Source of the DNA: Bradyrhizobium sp. JYMT SZCCT0180
Lineage (GTDB): Bacteria; Pseudomonadota; Alphaproteobacteria; Rhizobiales; Xanthobacteraceae
Assembly: GCF_018130165.1 (NCBI RefSeq)
Contig: NZ_JAFCLZ010000002.1
Location: 186,001-250,000 of the forward strand
Length of the DNA: 64,000 bases
Reading direction: 5' to 3'
Shown here: one piece after another, positions 34,280 through 43,348 of the stretch
Numbering within the stretch: position 1 is the stretch's first letter
Layout of the letters: every line of letters begins with the position of its first letter
Position numbers and translations under genes: made by a program
Notes under the pieces: generated by a model
The model's input: only the letters and a program-made list of their open reading frames with translations
Database searches by the model: none
Told to the model about the DNA's origin: nothing

Positions 34280-35425
34280 ATGCATTTCGCTCTCAACGAG
34301 GACCAGATTGCGGTTCGCGACATGGCGCGGGAATTCGCCGCGGAGAAAATCGCGCCGCATGCGATCCGCTGGGACGAGGAAAAGCATTTTCCCGTCGATG
34401 TGATGCGCGAGGCGGCAACGCTCGGCATCGGCGGGGTCTATATCCGCGACGACGTCGGCGGCTCTGATCTGACGCGGTTCGACGCTGCGTTGATCTTCGA
34501 GGCGCTGGCGCAGGGCTGCCCGACGGTATCGGCGTTCATCTCGATCCACAACATGGCGTCCTGGATGATCGATGCCTATGGCAACGACACCCAGCGCCAG
34601 AAATGGCTACCAAAGCTCTGCACCATGGAGCTCTTGGCGAGCTATTGCCTGACCGAGCCGGGCTCCGGCTCGGACGCAGCGGCGCTCCGCACCCGCGCGG
34701 TGCGCGACGGCGATCATTACGTGCTGAACGGCCAGAAGCAGTTCATTTCAGGCGCCGGCAAGGGCGATCTCTATGTCGTGATGGTGCGCACCGGCGCCGA
34801 TGGCCCGGGTGGCATCTCGACGCTGGTGATCGAGGGCGATACGCCCGGCCTGTCGTTCGGCGCCAATGAGCGCAAGATGGGTTGGAACGCGCAGCCGACC
34901 CGCGCGGTGATCTTCGAGAACGCCCGGGTGCCCGTTGAAAATCGTCTCGGCGACGAGGGCATCGGCTTCAAGATCGCGATGGCCGGGCTCGACGGCGGCC
35001 GCATCAACATCGCGGCGTGCTCGCTCGGCGGCGCGCAGAACGCGCTCGACAAATCGCTCGCCTACATGAAGGAGCGCAAGGCCTTCGGCAAGCGCCTCGA
35101 CGAATTTCAGGCGCTGCAGTTCCGCCTTGCCGATATGGCGACCGAACTGGAGGCGGCGCGGACCTTTGTGTGGCGTGCCGCCGCCGCACTCGACCGCAAG
35201 GATGCCGATGCGACCATGCTGTGCGCGATGGCCAAGCGTTTTGGTACTGACGTCGGTTTCGAGGTCGCCAACCAGGCGCTGCAACTGCACGGCGGCTACG
35301 GTTACCTCAGCGAATACGGCATCGAGAAGATCGTGCGCGATTTGCGCGTGCATCAGATCCTGGAAGGGACCAACGAAATCATGCGGCTGATCGTGTCGCG
35401 GAAACTGATCGAGGGCGCGCGATGA
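34280..35425 (+). CDS. Isobutyryl-CoA dehydrogenase-like acyl-CoA dehydrogenase
   Basis: A 381-residue acyl-CoA dehydrogenase with all family marks: [59 protein letters not shown], and the C-terminal [18 protein letters not shown] and [15 protein letters not shown], including the catalytic Glu motif that the 1.5-kb paralogue lacks. In the context of mmsA, the hydrolase and mmsB it should oxidise isobutyryl-CoA to methacrylyl-CoA. The start was set at ATG 34280 because a longer frame reads into the intergenic repeat. It overlaps the next gene by 4 nt. Confidence 0.93.
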   Translation: MHFALNEDQIAVRDMAREFAAEKIAPHAIRWDEEKHFPVDVMREAATLGIGGVYIRDDVGGSDLTRFDAALIFEALAQGCPTVSAFISIHNMASWMIDAYGNDTQRQKWLPKLCTMELLASYCLTEPGSGSDAAALRTRAVRDGDHYVLNGQKQFISGAGKGDLYVVMVRTGADGPGGISTLVIEGDTPGLSFGANERKMGWNAQPTRAVIFENARVPVENRLGDEGIGFKIAMAGLDGGRINIAACSLGGAQNALDKSLAYMKERKAFGKRLDEFQALQFRLADMATELEAARTFVWRAAAALDRKDADATMLCAMAKRFGTDVGFEVANQALQLHGGYGYLSEYGIEKIVRDLRVHQILEGTNEIMRLIVSRKLIEGAR

Positions 35426-36498
35426 CATCGGCTACCGAGGTGCCGGAGGGCGACCTGATCGCCCGGCGCGAGGGGTCTTGCGGCGTGATCCGGCTGAACC
35501 GGCCGAAGGCGATCAATGCCGTGACGCTGGAGATGTTTCGCGACGTCGACAAGGCGCTCGATCAGTTCGAGGCCGATCCGGCCGTAGCCGTGATCCTGCT
35601 GGAAGGCGCGGGCGAACGCGGCCTCTGCGCCGGCGGCGATATTCGCGCGCTCTGGGAGAGCTCAAAAGTCGCCGGCGATCTCGGCAAGATATTGTGGCGC
35701 GAGGAATACATCCTCAACGCCCGCATCAAGAAGTTCCCAAAGCCCTATGTCGCCTTCATGGACGGCATCGTGATGGGCGGCGGCGTCGGGCTATCCGCCC
35801 ATAGCAGCCATCGCGTCGTGACCGAGCGGACAAAACTCGCAATGCCCGAAGTCGGCCTCGGCTTTTTCCCGGATGTCGGCGGCACTTGGCTGCTCTCGCA
35901 TTCGCCGGGCGAGATCGGAACCTATTTTGGCCTGACCGGCCAGACCATGAACGGCCCCGACGCTGTCAACGCCCGCTTTGCCGATGCGGTGGTGCCGTCG
36001 GCCAAATTGGCCGCGCTGCGCGAGGCGCTGACCAAGGTCCGGCCCGGAGCAACATCAGCCGAAATCAAGACCCTTATTGATGGCTTTGCGACCGGCGAGA
36101 CCGCAGGCCCCGTCGCCGCGATGCAGGCAAAAATCGACGATTGGTTCGCCCATGACCGGATGGAAGATATCGTCGCCGCGCTGCAGCGCGATGGGTCGGA
36201 ATTGGCGCTGGCGACGCTGAAGACGCTTAGCGAAAAATCGCCGCGCGGCATGGTGGTCACGCTAAAGCTGTTGCGGCTGGCGCGGGCGTCGTCCTCGCTG
36301 GAAGAATGCCTGGTGCGCGAATATCGCGCCGCGCTGGAAGTCTTTGCCAGCGACGATTTCCGCGAGGGCGTGCGCGCCGCCGTGATCGACAAGGACCGCA
36401 GTCCAAAATGGTCGCCGCCGCGGATCGAGGATGTGACGCCGGCGATGCAGGCGCCTTATTTCGCCGAGATTGGCGCCGACGAACTGAAGTTCAACTGA
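35422..36498 (+). CDS. 3-hydroxyisobutyryl-CoA hydrolase (enoyl-CoA hydratase family)
   Basis: A 358-residue Hibch-type protein. Marks: [73 protein letters not shown], and the diagnostic [19 protein letters not shown]. Hydrolyses 3-hydroxyisobutyryl-CoA to free acid and CoA, preventing methacrylyl-CoA build-up. ATGA overlap with the dehydrogenase indicates coupling, and the next gene, mmsB, uses its product. Confidence 0.94.
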   Translation: MTSATEVPEGDLIARREGSCGVIRLNRPKAINAVTLEMFRDVDKALDQFEADPAVAVILLEGAGERGLCAGGDIRALWESSKVAGDLGKILWREEYILNARIKKFPKPYVAFMDGIVMGGGVGLSAHSSHRVVTERTKLAMPEVGLGFFPDVGGTWLLSHSPGEIGTYFGLTGQTMNGPDAVNARFADAVVPSAKLAALREALTKVRPGATSAEIKTLIDGFATGETAGPVAAMQAKIDDWFAHDRMEDIVAALQRDGSELALATLKTLSEKSPRGMVVTLKLLRLARASSSLEECLVREYRAALEVFASDDFREGVRAAVIDKDRSPKWSPPRIEDVTPAMQAPYFAEIGADELKFN

Positions 36499-36530
36499 AC
36501 AACAAGAACAGCTCACGCGGAGGATTCGAG

Positions 36531-37418
36531 ATGGCAAGTATCGCATTCATTGGCCTCGGCAATATGGGCGGGCCGATGGCGGCCAATCTGGTCAGGGCCG
36601 GCCACAAGGTCATCGCCTTCGATCTGGTCGAGGCCTCGAAGAACCAGGCCAGGAGCGACGGCGCCACCATCGCTGAGAGCGCCGCGGCCGCGGTGAAGGG
36701 TGCCGACACCGTCATCACCATGCTGCCCGCGGGCAAGCACGTGGTCTCGGTCTGGACCGACGTGGTTCCGGCGATGGCCAAGGGGGCGCTGATCATCGAT
36801 TGCTCGACCATCGACGTCGAAAGCGCAAAACAGGCGCATGCGCTGGCCGCCAGGCACGGCATGGCTTCGGTGGATGCGCCGGTGTCCGGCGGCACCGGCG
36901 GCGCCAAGGGCGCGACGCTGACCTTCATGTGCGGCGGCGAGGACAAGGCGTTTTCCGGGGCTAAGCCGGTGCTGGAAAACATGGGCAAGAAGATCGTGCA
37001 TTGTGGCGGCGCCGGCGCAGGGCAGGCGGCCAAGATCTGCAACAACATGATTTTGGGCATTTCCATGATCGCGGTCGGCGAGGCCTTCGCGCTCGCCGAA
37101 AAGCTCGGCCTGTCGCACCAGGCGTTGTTCGATGTCGCCTCGACCTCGTCAGGGCAATGCTGGTCGCTGACGACCTATTGCCCGGTGCCGGGCCCGGTTC
37201 CAACCTCTCCGGCCAATAACGGCTACAAGCCCGGTTTCGCCTCCAATCTGATGGTGAAGGATTTGACGCTGGCGCAGGACGCCGCCAACGCCGCGGGCGC
37301 CGCGACTCCTCTGGGCAAGCACGCGCAGGAGATCTACAAGGCGTTCGACGCCGCCGGCCATGGCGGGGTGGATTTTTCCGGGATTATCCAGCACGTTCGG
37401 AGTCTCGCCGGGAAATAA
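36531..37418 (+). CDS. mmsB: 3-hydroxyisobutyrate dehydrogenase
   Basis: A 295-residue enzyme behind GCGGAGGATTCGAG. Rossmann motif IAFIGLGNMGGPMAANLVRA, substrate-binding DAPVSGGTGGAKGATLTFMC, catalytic Lys region GAGAGQAAKICNNMILGI (K in AAKICNN), and STSSGQCWSL are all typical. Oxidises (S)-3-hydroxyisobutyrate to methylmalonate semialdehyde with NAD, feeding mmsA. A longer in-frame start lies inside the hydrolase gene and is rejected. Confidence 0.96.
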   Translation: MASIAFIGLGNMGGPMAANLVRAGHKVIAFDLVEASKNQARSDGATIAESAAAAVKGADTVITMLPAGKHVVSVWTDVVPAMAKGALIIDCSTIDVESAKQAHALAARHGMASVDAPVSGGTGGAKGATLTFMCGGEDKAFSGAKPVLENMGKKIVHCGGAGAGQAAKICNNMILGISMIAVGEAFALAEKLGLSHQALFDVASTSSGQCWSLTTYCPVPGPVPTSPANNGYKPGFASNLMVKDLTLAQDAANAAGAATPLGKHAQEIYKAFDAAGHGGVDFSGIIQHVRSLAGK

Positions 37419-37428
37419 CGGAGAGCCG

Positions 37429-39162
37429 ATGACGAGTTTCCAGGAAGCGCGCGCCTTTCTGCTCAAGCACCGCACTGACTACGACACCGCGGTAAAGGGG
37501 TTCCGCTGGCCGGACCCGGTTCCGTTCAACTGGGCGCTGGACTGGTTCGACGCCGAGCTGGCCCGCAATGCCGACAGCAAGGACCGTGCGGCGCTGTGGA
37601 TCGTCGATGCCGCCAGCGACAAGGAAACAAAGCTCTCGTTTTCCGCGCTGTCGCGCCGCTCCAACCAGGTCGCCAATTTCCTGCGCGCGCAGGGGCTGAA
37701 GCGCGGTGACCATTTGCTGCTGCTGCTCGGCAATGTCGTGCCGCTGTGGGAGACCATGCTGGCGGCGATGAAGCTCGGCGTGGTCGTGATTCCAGCGACC
37801 ACGCTTCTGACCCCCGATGAGTTGCGCGACCGGCTCGACCGCGGCCGCGCCAAGGTCGTAGTGGCCTCGCAGGATCAGGTCGCGAAATTCGCGAGCCTTG
37901 GCGCCGAGGGCCTGGTGCGCATCGTGGTCGGCGCGACGGCAAAGCACGACGGCTGGTTGCCGTTCGAAGAGGCATCCAGCGCCTCCGAAACTTTCGCAGC
38001 CGACGGGCCTACCAACGCCGACGACCCGATGCTGCTCTATTTCACCTCGGGCACCACGGCAAAGCCAAAGCTGGTGCGGCACAGCCAGCGCAGCTATCCG
38101 GTCGGCGCGTTATCGACGATGTTCTGGCTCGGGCTGCAGCCCGGCGATGTGCATCTCAACATTTCCTCGCCGGGCTGGGCCAAGCATGCCTGGAGCTGCT
38201 TGTTCGCGCCATGGAATGCCGGCGCCACCGTGTTCGTGGTCAACCAGCCGCGCTTCGACGCCAAGTCATTGCTCGCCACCATCGGCCGTTGCGGCGTCAC
38301 AACGCTGTGCGCGCCGCCGACGGTGTGGCGGCTGTTCATCCAGGAGAAGCTCGCCGACTTCAAGGTCTCCTTGCGCGAGGTCTGCGGTGCCGGCGAGCCG
38401 CTCAACCCTGAGGTCATCGATCAGGTCCGCACCGCGTGGGGCCTGACCATCCGCGACGGCTATGGCCAGACCGAAACCACGGCGCTCGCCGGCAATTCGC
38501 CGGGCCAGAAGGTCAAAATCGGATCGATGGGCCGTCCATTGCCCGGCTATCGCGTGCAGATCACGGACAATGACGGCCACGCCACCAAGGAGGGCGAGGT
38601 GACGCTGGTGCTCGGCGCCGACCGTCCGGCCGGCCTGATGCAGGGCTATCAAGGCGAGGACGGCAGGCTGAGCGGCGCCGATGGCGATCTCTATCGCAGC
38701 GGCGACGTGGTGTTCGCCGATGACGAGGGCTATCTGACCTTCGTCGGCCGCTCCGACGACGTGTTCAAATCCTCCGACTACCGCATCAGTCCGTTCGAAC
38801 TCGAAAGCGTGCTGCTGGAGCATGAATCGGTGGCGGAGGCCGCCGTCGTTCCCAGCCCCGATCCGATCCGGCTGGCGATACCGAAGGCCTATGTGCTGCT
38901 GGTCGCGGGCGTCGATCGCACGCCGGAGACCGCGCTGTCGATCTTCAACCACCTGCACACCCGCCTTGCGCCATTCAAGCGAATCCGCCGCATTGAGCTG
39001 GTGACCGAGCTGCCGAAGACGATCTCGGGAAAAATCCGCCGCGTGCAATTGCGCCGGCTGGAGCATGACGACAACCGCAGTGATGCGCTGCGTGGAACGG
39101 AATTCCGCGAAGAACAGTTTCCGGAACTGCAGAAGGTGCGGACCGCCGGATTGGAGACCTGA
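37429..39162 (+). CDS. AMP-forming acyl-CoA synthetase
   Basis: A 577-residue ANL-superfamily ligase. P-loop YFTSGTTAKPKLVRH, GYGQTETTALAG (A5), YRSGDVVFADDEGYLTFVGR (A7-A8), and the C-terminal LPKTISGKIRRVQLR with the catalytic Lys (A10). Resembles the acetyl/medium-chain synthetases with a long N-terminal domain. In the valine cluster it could activate isobutyrate, or another carboxylate produced downstream; the exact acid is not visible. The ATG follows TAACGGAGAGCCG. Confidence 0.92.
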   Translation: MTSFQEARAFLLKHRTDYDTAVKGFRWPDPVPFNWALDWFDAELARNADSKDRAALWIVDAASDKETKLSFSALSRRSNQVANFLRAQGLKRGDHLLLLLGNVVPLWETMLAAMKLGVVVIPATTLLTPDELRDRLDRGRAKVVVASQDQVAKFASLGAEGLVRIVVGATAKHDGWLPFEEASSASETFAADGPTNADDPMLLYFTSGTTAKPKLVRHSQRSYPVGALSTMFWLGLQPGDVHLNISSPGWAKHAWSCLFAPWNAGATVFVVNQPRFDAKSLLATIGRCGVTTLCAPPTVWRLFIQEKLADFKVSLREVCGAGEPLNPEVIDQVRTAWGLTIRDGYGQTETTALAGNSPGQKVKIGSMGRPLPGYRVQITDNDGHATKEGEVTLVLGADRPAGLMQGYQGEDGRLSGADGDLYRSGDVVFADDEGYLTFVGRSDDVFKSSDYRISPFELESVLLEHESVAEAAVVPSPDPIRLAIPKAYVLLVAGVDRTPETALSIFNHLHTRLAPFKRIRRIELVTELPKTISGKIRRVQLRRLEHDDNRSDALRGTEFREEQFPELQKVRTAGLET

Positions 39163-39165
39163 GTA

Positions 39166-39645
39166 ATGAATGAAGTCTGGAAGAAGCCGCCGGTGTCGTT
39201 TGAAGCCTATCAGGCCATGGTCGGCAAGGAGATCGGCGTCTCGTCCTGGCACCTGGTCGATCAGGCAAGGATCAACGTCTATGCCGACGTGATCGAGGAC
39301 CACCAGTTCATCCATGTCGATCCCGAGCGCGCCAAGAAGGAAACCGCTTACGGCACCACCGTGGCGCACGGTTTTCTGACGATGTCGCTGCTGTCGATCA
39401 TGTCCTATGAGGTGATGCCGGTCATCGAAGGCACGACGATGGGAGTCAACTACGGGTTCGATCGGCTGCGCTTCATGTCGCCGGTGCGCGCGGGCTCCCG
39501 CGTCCGCGGCCGTTTCACGCTGCTGGAGGCAACGTTACGCAAACCGAAGGAACTGCAGTCGCGTACCAATGTCACTGTCGAGATCGAGGGTGAAGCAAAG
39601 CCCGCTTTGGTCGCCAACTGGCTCGGACTGATCTATTTCGCTTAG
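39166..39645 (+). CDS. MaoC-like (R)-specific enoyl-CoA hydratase
   Basis: A 159-residue single-hotdog protein. Catalytic hydratase-2 motif: YADVIEDHQFIHVDPERAKK with an Asp/His pair, then YGTTVAHGFLTMSLLSIMSYE, typical of MaoC/PhaJ. It hydrates trans-2-enoyl-CoA to (R)-3-hydroxyacyl-CoA. The start lies four bases after the synthetase stop, so they are co-transcribed. Paired with the downstream SDR it would provide hydration and oxidation, or it could act in another acyl-CoA pathway. Confidence 0.93.
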   Translation: MNEVWKKPPVSFEAYQAMVGKEIGVSSWHLVDQARINVYADVIEDHQFIHVDPERAKKETAYGTTVAHGFLTMSLLSIMSYEVMPVIEGTTMGVNYGFDRLRFMSPVRAGSRVRGRFTLLEATLRKPKELQSRTNVTVEIEGEAKPALVANWLGLIYFA

Positions 39646-39654
39646 TACCTCCGT

Positions 39655-39743
39655 CGTCATGGCCGGGCTTGTCCCGGCCATCCACGTCTTGCTATGCAGC
39701 ACCGAACAAGACGTGGATGCCCGGCACAAGGCCGGGCATGACG
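39655..39743. repeat. Intergenic repeat, GTCATGGCCGGGC type, copy 2
   Basis: Begins CGTCATGGCCGGGCTTGTC and ends with CCGGGCATGACG; internal arms CCATCCACGTCTT and AGACGTGGAT. Same family as 34134-34247, 40716-40805 and 55904-55992. Between MaoC and SDR. Confidence 0.88.
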
Positions 39744-39771
39744 AGAAAACCCACATCCAGGAATCTTACGC

Positions 39772-40689
39772 ATGACAATCAGGTTTGACGGACGCGTCGC
39801 AATCGTCACCGGGGCGGGCAATGGTCTGGGACGGGCGCATGCGCTGGGGCTGGCCAGCCGCGGCGCCAAGGTGGTGGTCAATGATTTCGGCGGCGCGCGC
39901 GACGGCACCGGCGGCTCGCTGACCCCGGCCGAAACCGTGGTCGAGGAAATCCGCAAAGCCGGCGGCACCGCGATGGCCGACGGCGCCGACGTCTCGAAGT
40001 TCGGACAAGTCACGGCGATGGTCGAGCGGGCCACGAAGGAGTGGGGCAGCGTCGATCTGTTGTGCGCCAACGCCGGCATCCTGCGCGACAAGTCGTTCGC
40101 AAAAATGGACATAGCCGACTTTGCCAAGGTGCTCGATGTTCATCTCGTCGGTACGTTTTACTGCTGCAAGGCGGTGTGGGACGGCATGCGCGAGCGCAAC
40201 TATGGGCGCATCGTGCTGACGACCTCGTCATCGGGCCTGTTCGGCAATTTCGGCCAGGCCAATTACGGCGCCGCCAAAGCCGGCATGGTCGGCCTGATGA
40301 ACGTGCTGGCCGAGGAGGGCCGCAAGAACAATATCCGCGTCAACACCATCTCGCCGACCGCGGCGACGCGCATGACCGAGGAACTGCTGCCGCCGCAGGC
40401 GCTGGCGCTGATGCGCCCCGAGGCGATCACCCCGGCGGTGGAATTTTTGCTCAGCGAGGACGCACCGACCCGCACCATCATGGGCGCCGGTGCCGGCTCG
40501 TTCGCGGTGATCAAGGTCGTCGAGACCGAAGGCATCAACCTGCCGCAGTCCGACTGGACGCCGGACGCCATCGCAGCGAACTTTGCCGCAATCGACGACA
40601 TGTCCACGGCGAAGGCGCTGCAGGGCGCGTTCGAACAGACGCAGAAGTATGTTGCGCAGGCCGCGGCGAGAGCGGGGATCAAGCTGTAA
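39772..40689 (+). CDS. SDR-family oxidoreductase (3-hydroxyacyl-CoA dehydrogenase-like)
   Basis: A 305-residue short-chain dehydrogenase similar to the SDR half of peroxisomal multifunctional enzyme type 2. Cofactor motif AIVTGAGNGLGRAHALGLAS, NDFGGARDGTGG, catalytic Ser-Tyr-Lys in TTSSSGLFGNFGQANYGAAK, and NTISPTAATRMTEELL. Likely oxidises an (R)-3-hydroxyacyl-CoA with NAD, acting after the MaoC hydratase just upstream. The C-terminal tail (about 50 residues) extends beyond the classic SDR. Confidence 0.92.
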   Translation: MTIRFDGRVAIVTGAGNGLGRAHALGLASRGAKVVVNDFGGARDGTGGSLTPAETVVEEIRKAGGTAMADGADVSKFGQVTAMVERATKEWGSVDLLCANAGILRDKSFAKMDIADFAKVLDVHLVGTFYCCKAVWDGMRERNYGRIVLTTSSSGLFGNFGQANYGAAKAGMVGLMNVLAEEGRKNNIRVNTISPTAATRMTEELLPPQALALMRPEAITPAVEFLLSEDAPTRTIMGAGAGSFAVIKVVETEGINLPQSDWTPDAIAANFAAIDDMSTAKALQGAFEQTQKYVAQAAARAGIKL

Positions 40690-40715
40690 CCGTCCCGCGT
40701 CACGCCGCACTCTCT

Positions 40716-40805
40716 CGTCATGGCCGGGCTTGACCCGGCCATCCACGTCTTCAGGGCCGCGCCACAAGCAAGTCGTGGATGCCCGGGACAAGCCCGGGCA
40801 TGACG
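40716..40805. repeat. Intergenic repeat, GTCATGGCCGGGC type, copy 3
   Basis: Begins CGTCATGGCCGGGCTTGAC and ends GGGCATGACG with CATCCACGTCTTC/AGTCGTGGATG arms between. Same family as 34134-34247, 39655-39743 and 55904-55992. It sits between the SDR and the flavoprotein genes. Confidence 0.88.
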
Positions 40806-40843
40806 GCTGTTTTTGTGGCACGTGATCCGGCTTACATTAGGAA

Positions 40844-42079
40844 ATGTCCTCGACTCAAACCCACATCGCCATCATCGGCGCCGGCCCCGCCGGCCTGATG
40901 GCCGCCGAAGTGCTCGCGCAAGGCGGTGCTGCCGTCACCGTCTATGACGCGATGCCGTCCGTCGGCCGCAAGCTGCTGATGGCCGGGCGGGGCGGGCTCA
41001 ACCTGACGCACAGCGAGCCGTTGCCGGCGTTCATGGCACGATACGCCGAAGCAATGCCGAACCTGAAGGCCGCCATCGAATCCTTTCCGCCACAGGCGCT
41101 GCGCGACTGGAGCGAGGCGCTGGGGCAGCCGACCTTCGTCGGCTCCAGCGGCCGCGTTTTCCCAAAGGCGTTCAAGGCCTCGCCGCTGCTGCGGGCATGG
41201 CTGCGGCGGCTGGATTCGCAGGGCGTGAAACTCGCGCTGCGCCATCGCTGGACCGGCTGGAGCGAAGATGGCCGCCTCCTGTTTCAAACGCCTGACGGAC
41301 AGCGCGAGGTCGAAGCCAACGCGACGGTGCTGGCGCTCGGTGGCGCCAGCTGGCCGCGGCTTGGCTCCGATGGGAGCTGGGTGGAAACGCTCGCCGCCAG
41401 GGGCGTGACGATATCAAAGCTTCGTTCCGCCAATTCCGGCTTCACCGTCGCCTGGTCCGATATCTTTCGCGATCGGTTCGAGGGTCAGCCGCTCAAAGGC
41501 GTCGCGCTGACGTTTGACGCGAATACCGTTCGCGGCGAAGCCATCATCACCCGCACGGGTATCGAAGGTGGCGCGGTCTATGCGCTGTCGGCAGATTTGC
41601 GCGAGGCCATCCTCAGCGCAGGGCAGGCGACGCTGCACGTCGCGCTGCGGCCCGATCTGGCGATCGAGGAACTGACCGCGCGGCTCTCCGCGCCAAGGGG
41701 GAAGCAATCCCAGTCGAATTTCTTGCGCAAGGCCGCGCATCTTTCGCCGGTCGCGATCGGGTTATTGCAGGAGGCGGCGAAGACAACCGGCGTCTCGTTG
41801 GCGTCGTTACCACCGGCCGATCTCGCGCGTCTGATCAACGCCGTGCCGATTAATCTCAACGGCATCGCCCCGATTGCCCGCGCAATCTCGACCGCAGGCG
41901 GCATCGCCTTCGACGAACTCGACGCCAACTTCATGATCCGCCGCTTGCCCGGCGTCTTCGCTGCCGGCGAAATGCTCGATTGGGAAGCGCCGACCGGCGG
42001 CTATCTGCTGCAGGCATCGTTCGCGACCGGGGCGGCGGCGGGGAAGGGTGTGTTGAAGTGGCTTAGCCGCGCGTCGTAG
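40844..42079 (+). CDS. HI0933/BaiN-like flavoprotein (TIGR03862 type)
   Basis: A 411-residue protein. N-terminal FAD motif IAIIGAGPAGLMAAEVLAQG followed by VGRKLLMAGRGGLNLTHSEP, the signature of the HI0933 family; ending GVFAAGEMLDWEAPTGGYLL. A nearby ribosome site (TTAGGAA) lies just before the ATG. The family contains FAD oxidoreductases of poorly known substrate. The stop codon TAG is formed by the first bases of the downstream repeat. Confidence 0.9.
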   Translation: MSSTQTHIAIIGAGPAGLMAAEVLAQGGAAVTVYDAMPSVGRKLLMAGRGGLNLTHSEPLPAFMARYAEAMPNLKAAIESFPPQALRDWSEALGQPTFVGSSGRVFPKAFKASPLLRAWLRRLDSQGVKLALRHRWTGWSEDGRLLFQTPDGQREVEANATVLALGGASWPRLGSDGSWVETLAARGVTISKLRSANSGFTVAWSDIFRDRFEGQPLKGVALTFDANTVRGEAIITRTGIEGGAVYALSADLREAILSAGQATLHVALRPDLAIEELTARLSAPRGKQSQSNFLRKAAHLSPVAIGLLQEAAKTTGVSLASLPPADLARLINAVPINLNGIAPIARAISTAGGIAFDELDANFMIRRLPGVFAAGEMLDWEAPTGGYLLQASFATGAAAGKGVLKWLSRAS

Positions 42080-42163
42080 GGTGGGCAAAGCGAAGCGTGC
42101 CCACCATTCTTGTTGCGTCTGAGATGGTGGGCACGGCGCTATCGCGCCTTTGCCCACCCTACG
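42075..42163. repeat. Intergenic repeat, GTAGGGTGGGCAAAG type, copy 2
   Basis: Begins CGTAGGGTGGGCAAAGCG and ends GCCTTTGCCCACCCTACG with GTGCCCACCAT/ATGGTGGGCAC arms inside. The first TAG in it is the stop codon of the preceding flavoprotein gene. Related to 31407-31500. Confidence 0.88.
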
Positions 42164-42169
42164 TGAATT

Positions 42170-43249
42170 TCACCGCAGCTTCCCCCGCGCCGCCACCGGC
42201 AGCGTCCCAAGAATCTCGTCGCCGCGGACCATCACCACCTCGTCCATCATGTTGACGACGACGCAGACATGGTTGGGCACGATGCGCACGACGTCGCCGA
42301 CGTTCGGGCGCGTGTTGCTGCGGGTGAGGTCGAGGAAACCATGTTCCTCTGCAAAGCGCGCGATCTTGGCCTCGGGATGTTCGAGGATCAGGCCGTGGCC
42401 TTCGAGCCCGCCGGTGTCGGACGTCAGCGTCTTGGAGCCGGCATCGAGGATGCCGCGGTCCGGGCCGGCGCGGCTGACGACCGTCGAATAGATGTTGAGT
42501 GCGCAATCGTCCCAGCCGGCGACGCCGGCGGCGACCTGCATGCGGTCGTTGTAGATGTAGGTACCGGGCCGATGCTCGGTGCCGCCCTTGAGCTTGCCGA
42601 CATTCACCATGTTCGGCGAGCCGCCGGTCGAAACCATCGTGACGTCGAGGCCGTGGGCGCGGATGCCTGCCAGCGCCTCGTCAAAAAACTTCTGCGCTTC
42701 GGCCCAGCCGGTTTCGGTCGGGTACAGCATGAAGCCTGCGAATTTCAGCCCCTTGGAACCCGCGATCTCGCGCGCCAGCGCAATGGCTTCCGCCGGGGTC
42801 TCGACGCCGGCGCGCTTGCGGCCCGTGTCGCATTCAACCACCACCGACAGCGGCCGGCCGGAAGCAGCGGCCGCCTGCGGCAGGCCGGCTACAACAACGG
42901 AATTATCACAGGCGACCGTCATGTGCGCCTTGCCCTGCAGCGCGCCGAGCCTCGCCATCTTCTCTTCGCCGATCAGATTGTAGCTGATCAGGATGTCGTC
43001 GATCCCGGCATCCGCCATCACTTCGGCTTCTCCGAGCTTCTGGCAGGTGATGCCCTTGGCGCCGGCCTTGATCTGCATCGTGGCAAGCAGCGGGCTCTTG
43101 TGGGTCTTGATATGCGGCCGGTTGGCGACGCCGGCGGCATCGCAAGCCGCCTGGATCCGCGCGATGTTGCGCTCGACCCGGTCCATGTCGATGACGGCGG
43201 CGGGCGTGCCGTATTCACGGGCGATCTTGGCGGCGAGAGGTGTGGTCAT
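42170..43249 (-). CDS. D-threonine aldolase/D-serine dehydratase-like PLP enzyme
   Basis: A 359-residue alanine-racemase-fold protein. The PLP Lys is residue 48 in RPHIKTHKSP; then VSTGGSPNM and GTYIYNDRMQVAAG, and C-terminal EEHGFLDL and GDVVRIVPNHVCVVVNMM, where the His and neighbouring residues hold the divalent metal in D-threonine aldolases. It likely cleaves a D-beta-hydroxy amino acid. The chosen ATG has GAGGACTCCC upstream; an upstream extension reads into the repeat. It is flanked by repeats on both sides. Confidence 0.9.
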   Translation of the reverse strand: MTTPLAAKIAREYGTPAAVIDMDRVERNIARIQAACDAAGVANRPHIKTHKSPLLATMQIKAGAKGITCQKLGEAEVMADAGIDDILISYNLIGEEKMARLGALQGKAHMTVACDNSVVVAGLPQAAAASGRPLSVVVECDTGRKRAGVETPAEAIALAREIAGSKGLKFAGFMLYPTETGWAEAQKFFDEALAGIRAHGLDVTMVSTGGSPNMVNVGKLKGGTEHRPGTYIYNDRMQVAAGVAGWDDCALNIYSTVVSRAGPDRGILDAGSKTLTSDTGGLEGHGLILEHPEAKIARFAEEHGFLDLTRSNTRPNVGDVVRIVPNHVCVVVNMMDEVVMVRGDEILGTLPVAARGKLR

Positions 43250-43262
43250 GGGAGTCCTCTTT

Positions 43263-43346
43263 CGTAGGATGGGTAGAGCGAAGCGAAACCCATCAAACAC
43301 TATCCATTGGGCATGATGGGTATCGCTTCGCTCCACCCATCCTACG
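43263..43346. repeat. Intergenic repeat, GTAGGATGGGTAGAG type
   Basis: Begins CGTAGGATGGGTAGAGCGAA and ends CTCCACCCATCCTACG, with AAACCCATCA/TGATGGGTAT arms inside. Distantly related to the GTAGGGTGGGCAAAG family. It sits between the aldolase and the ABC-F gene ends. Confidence 0.88.
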
Positions 43347-43348
43347 AT

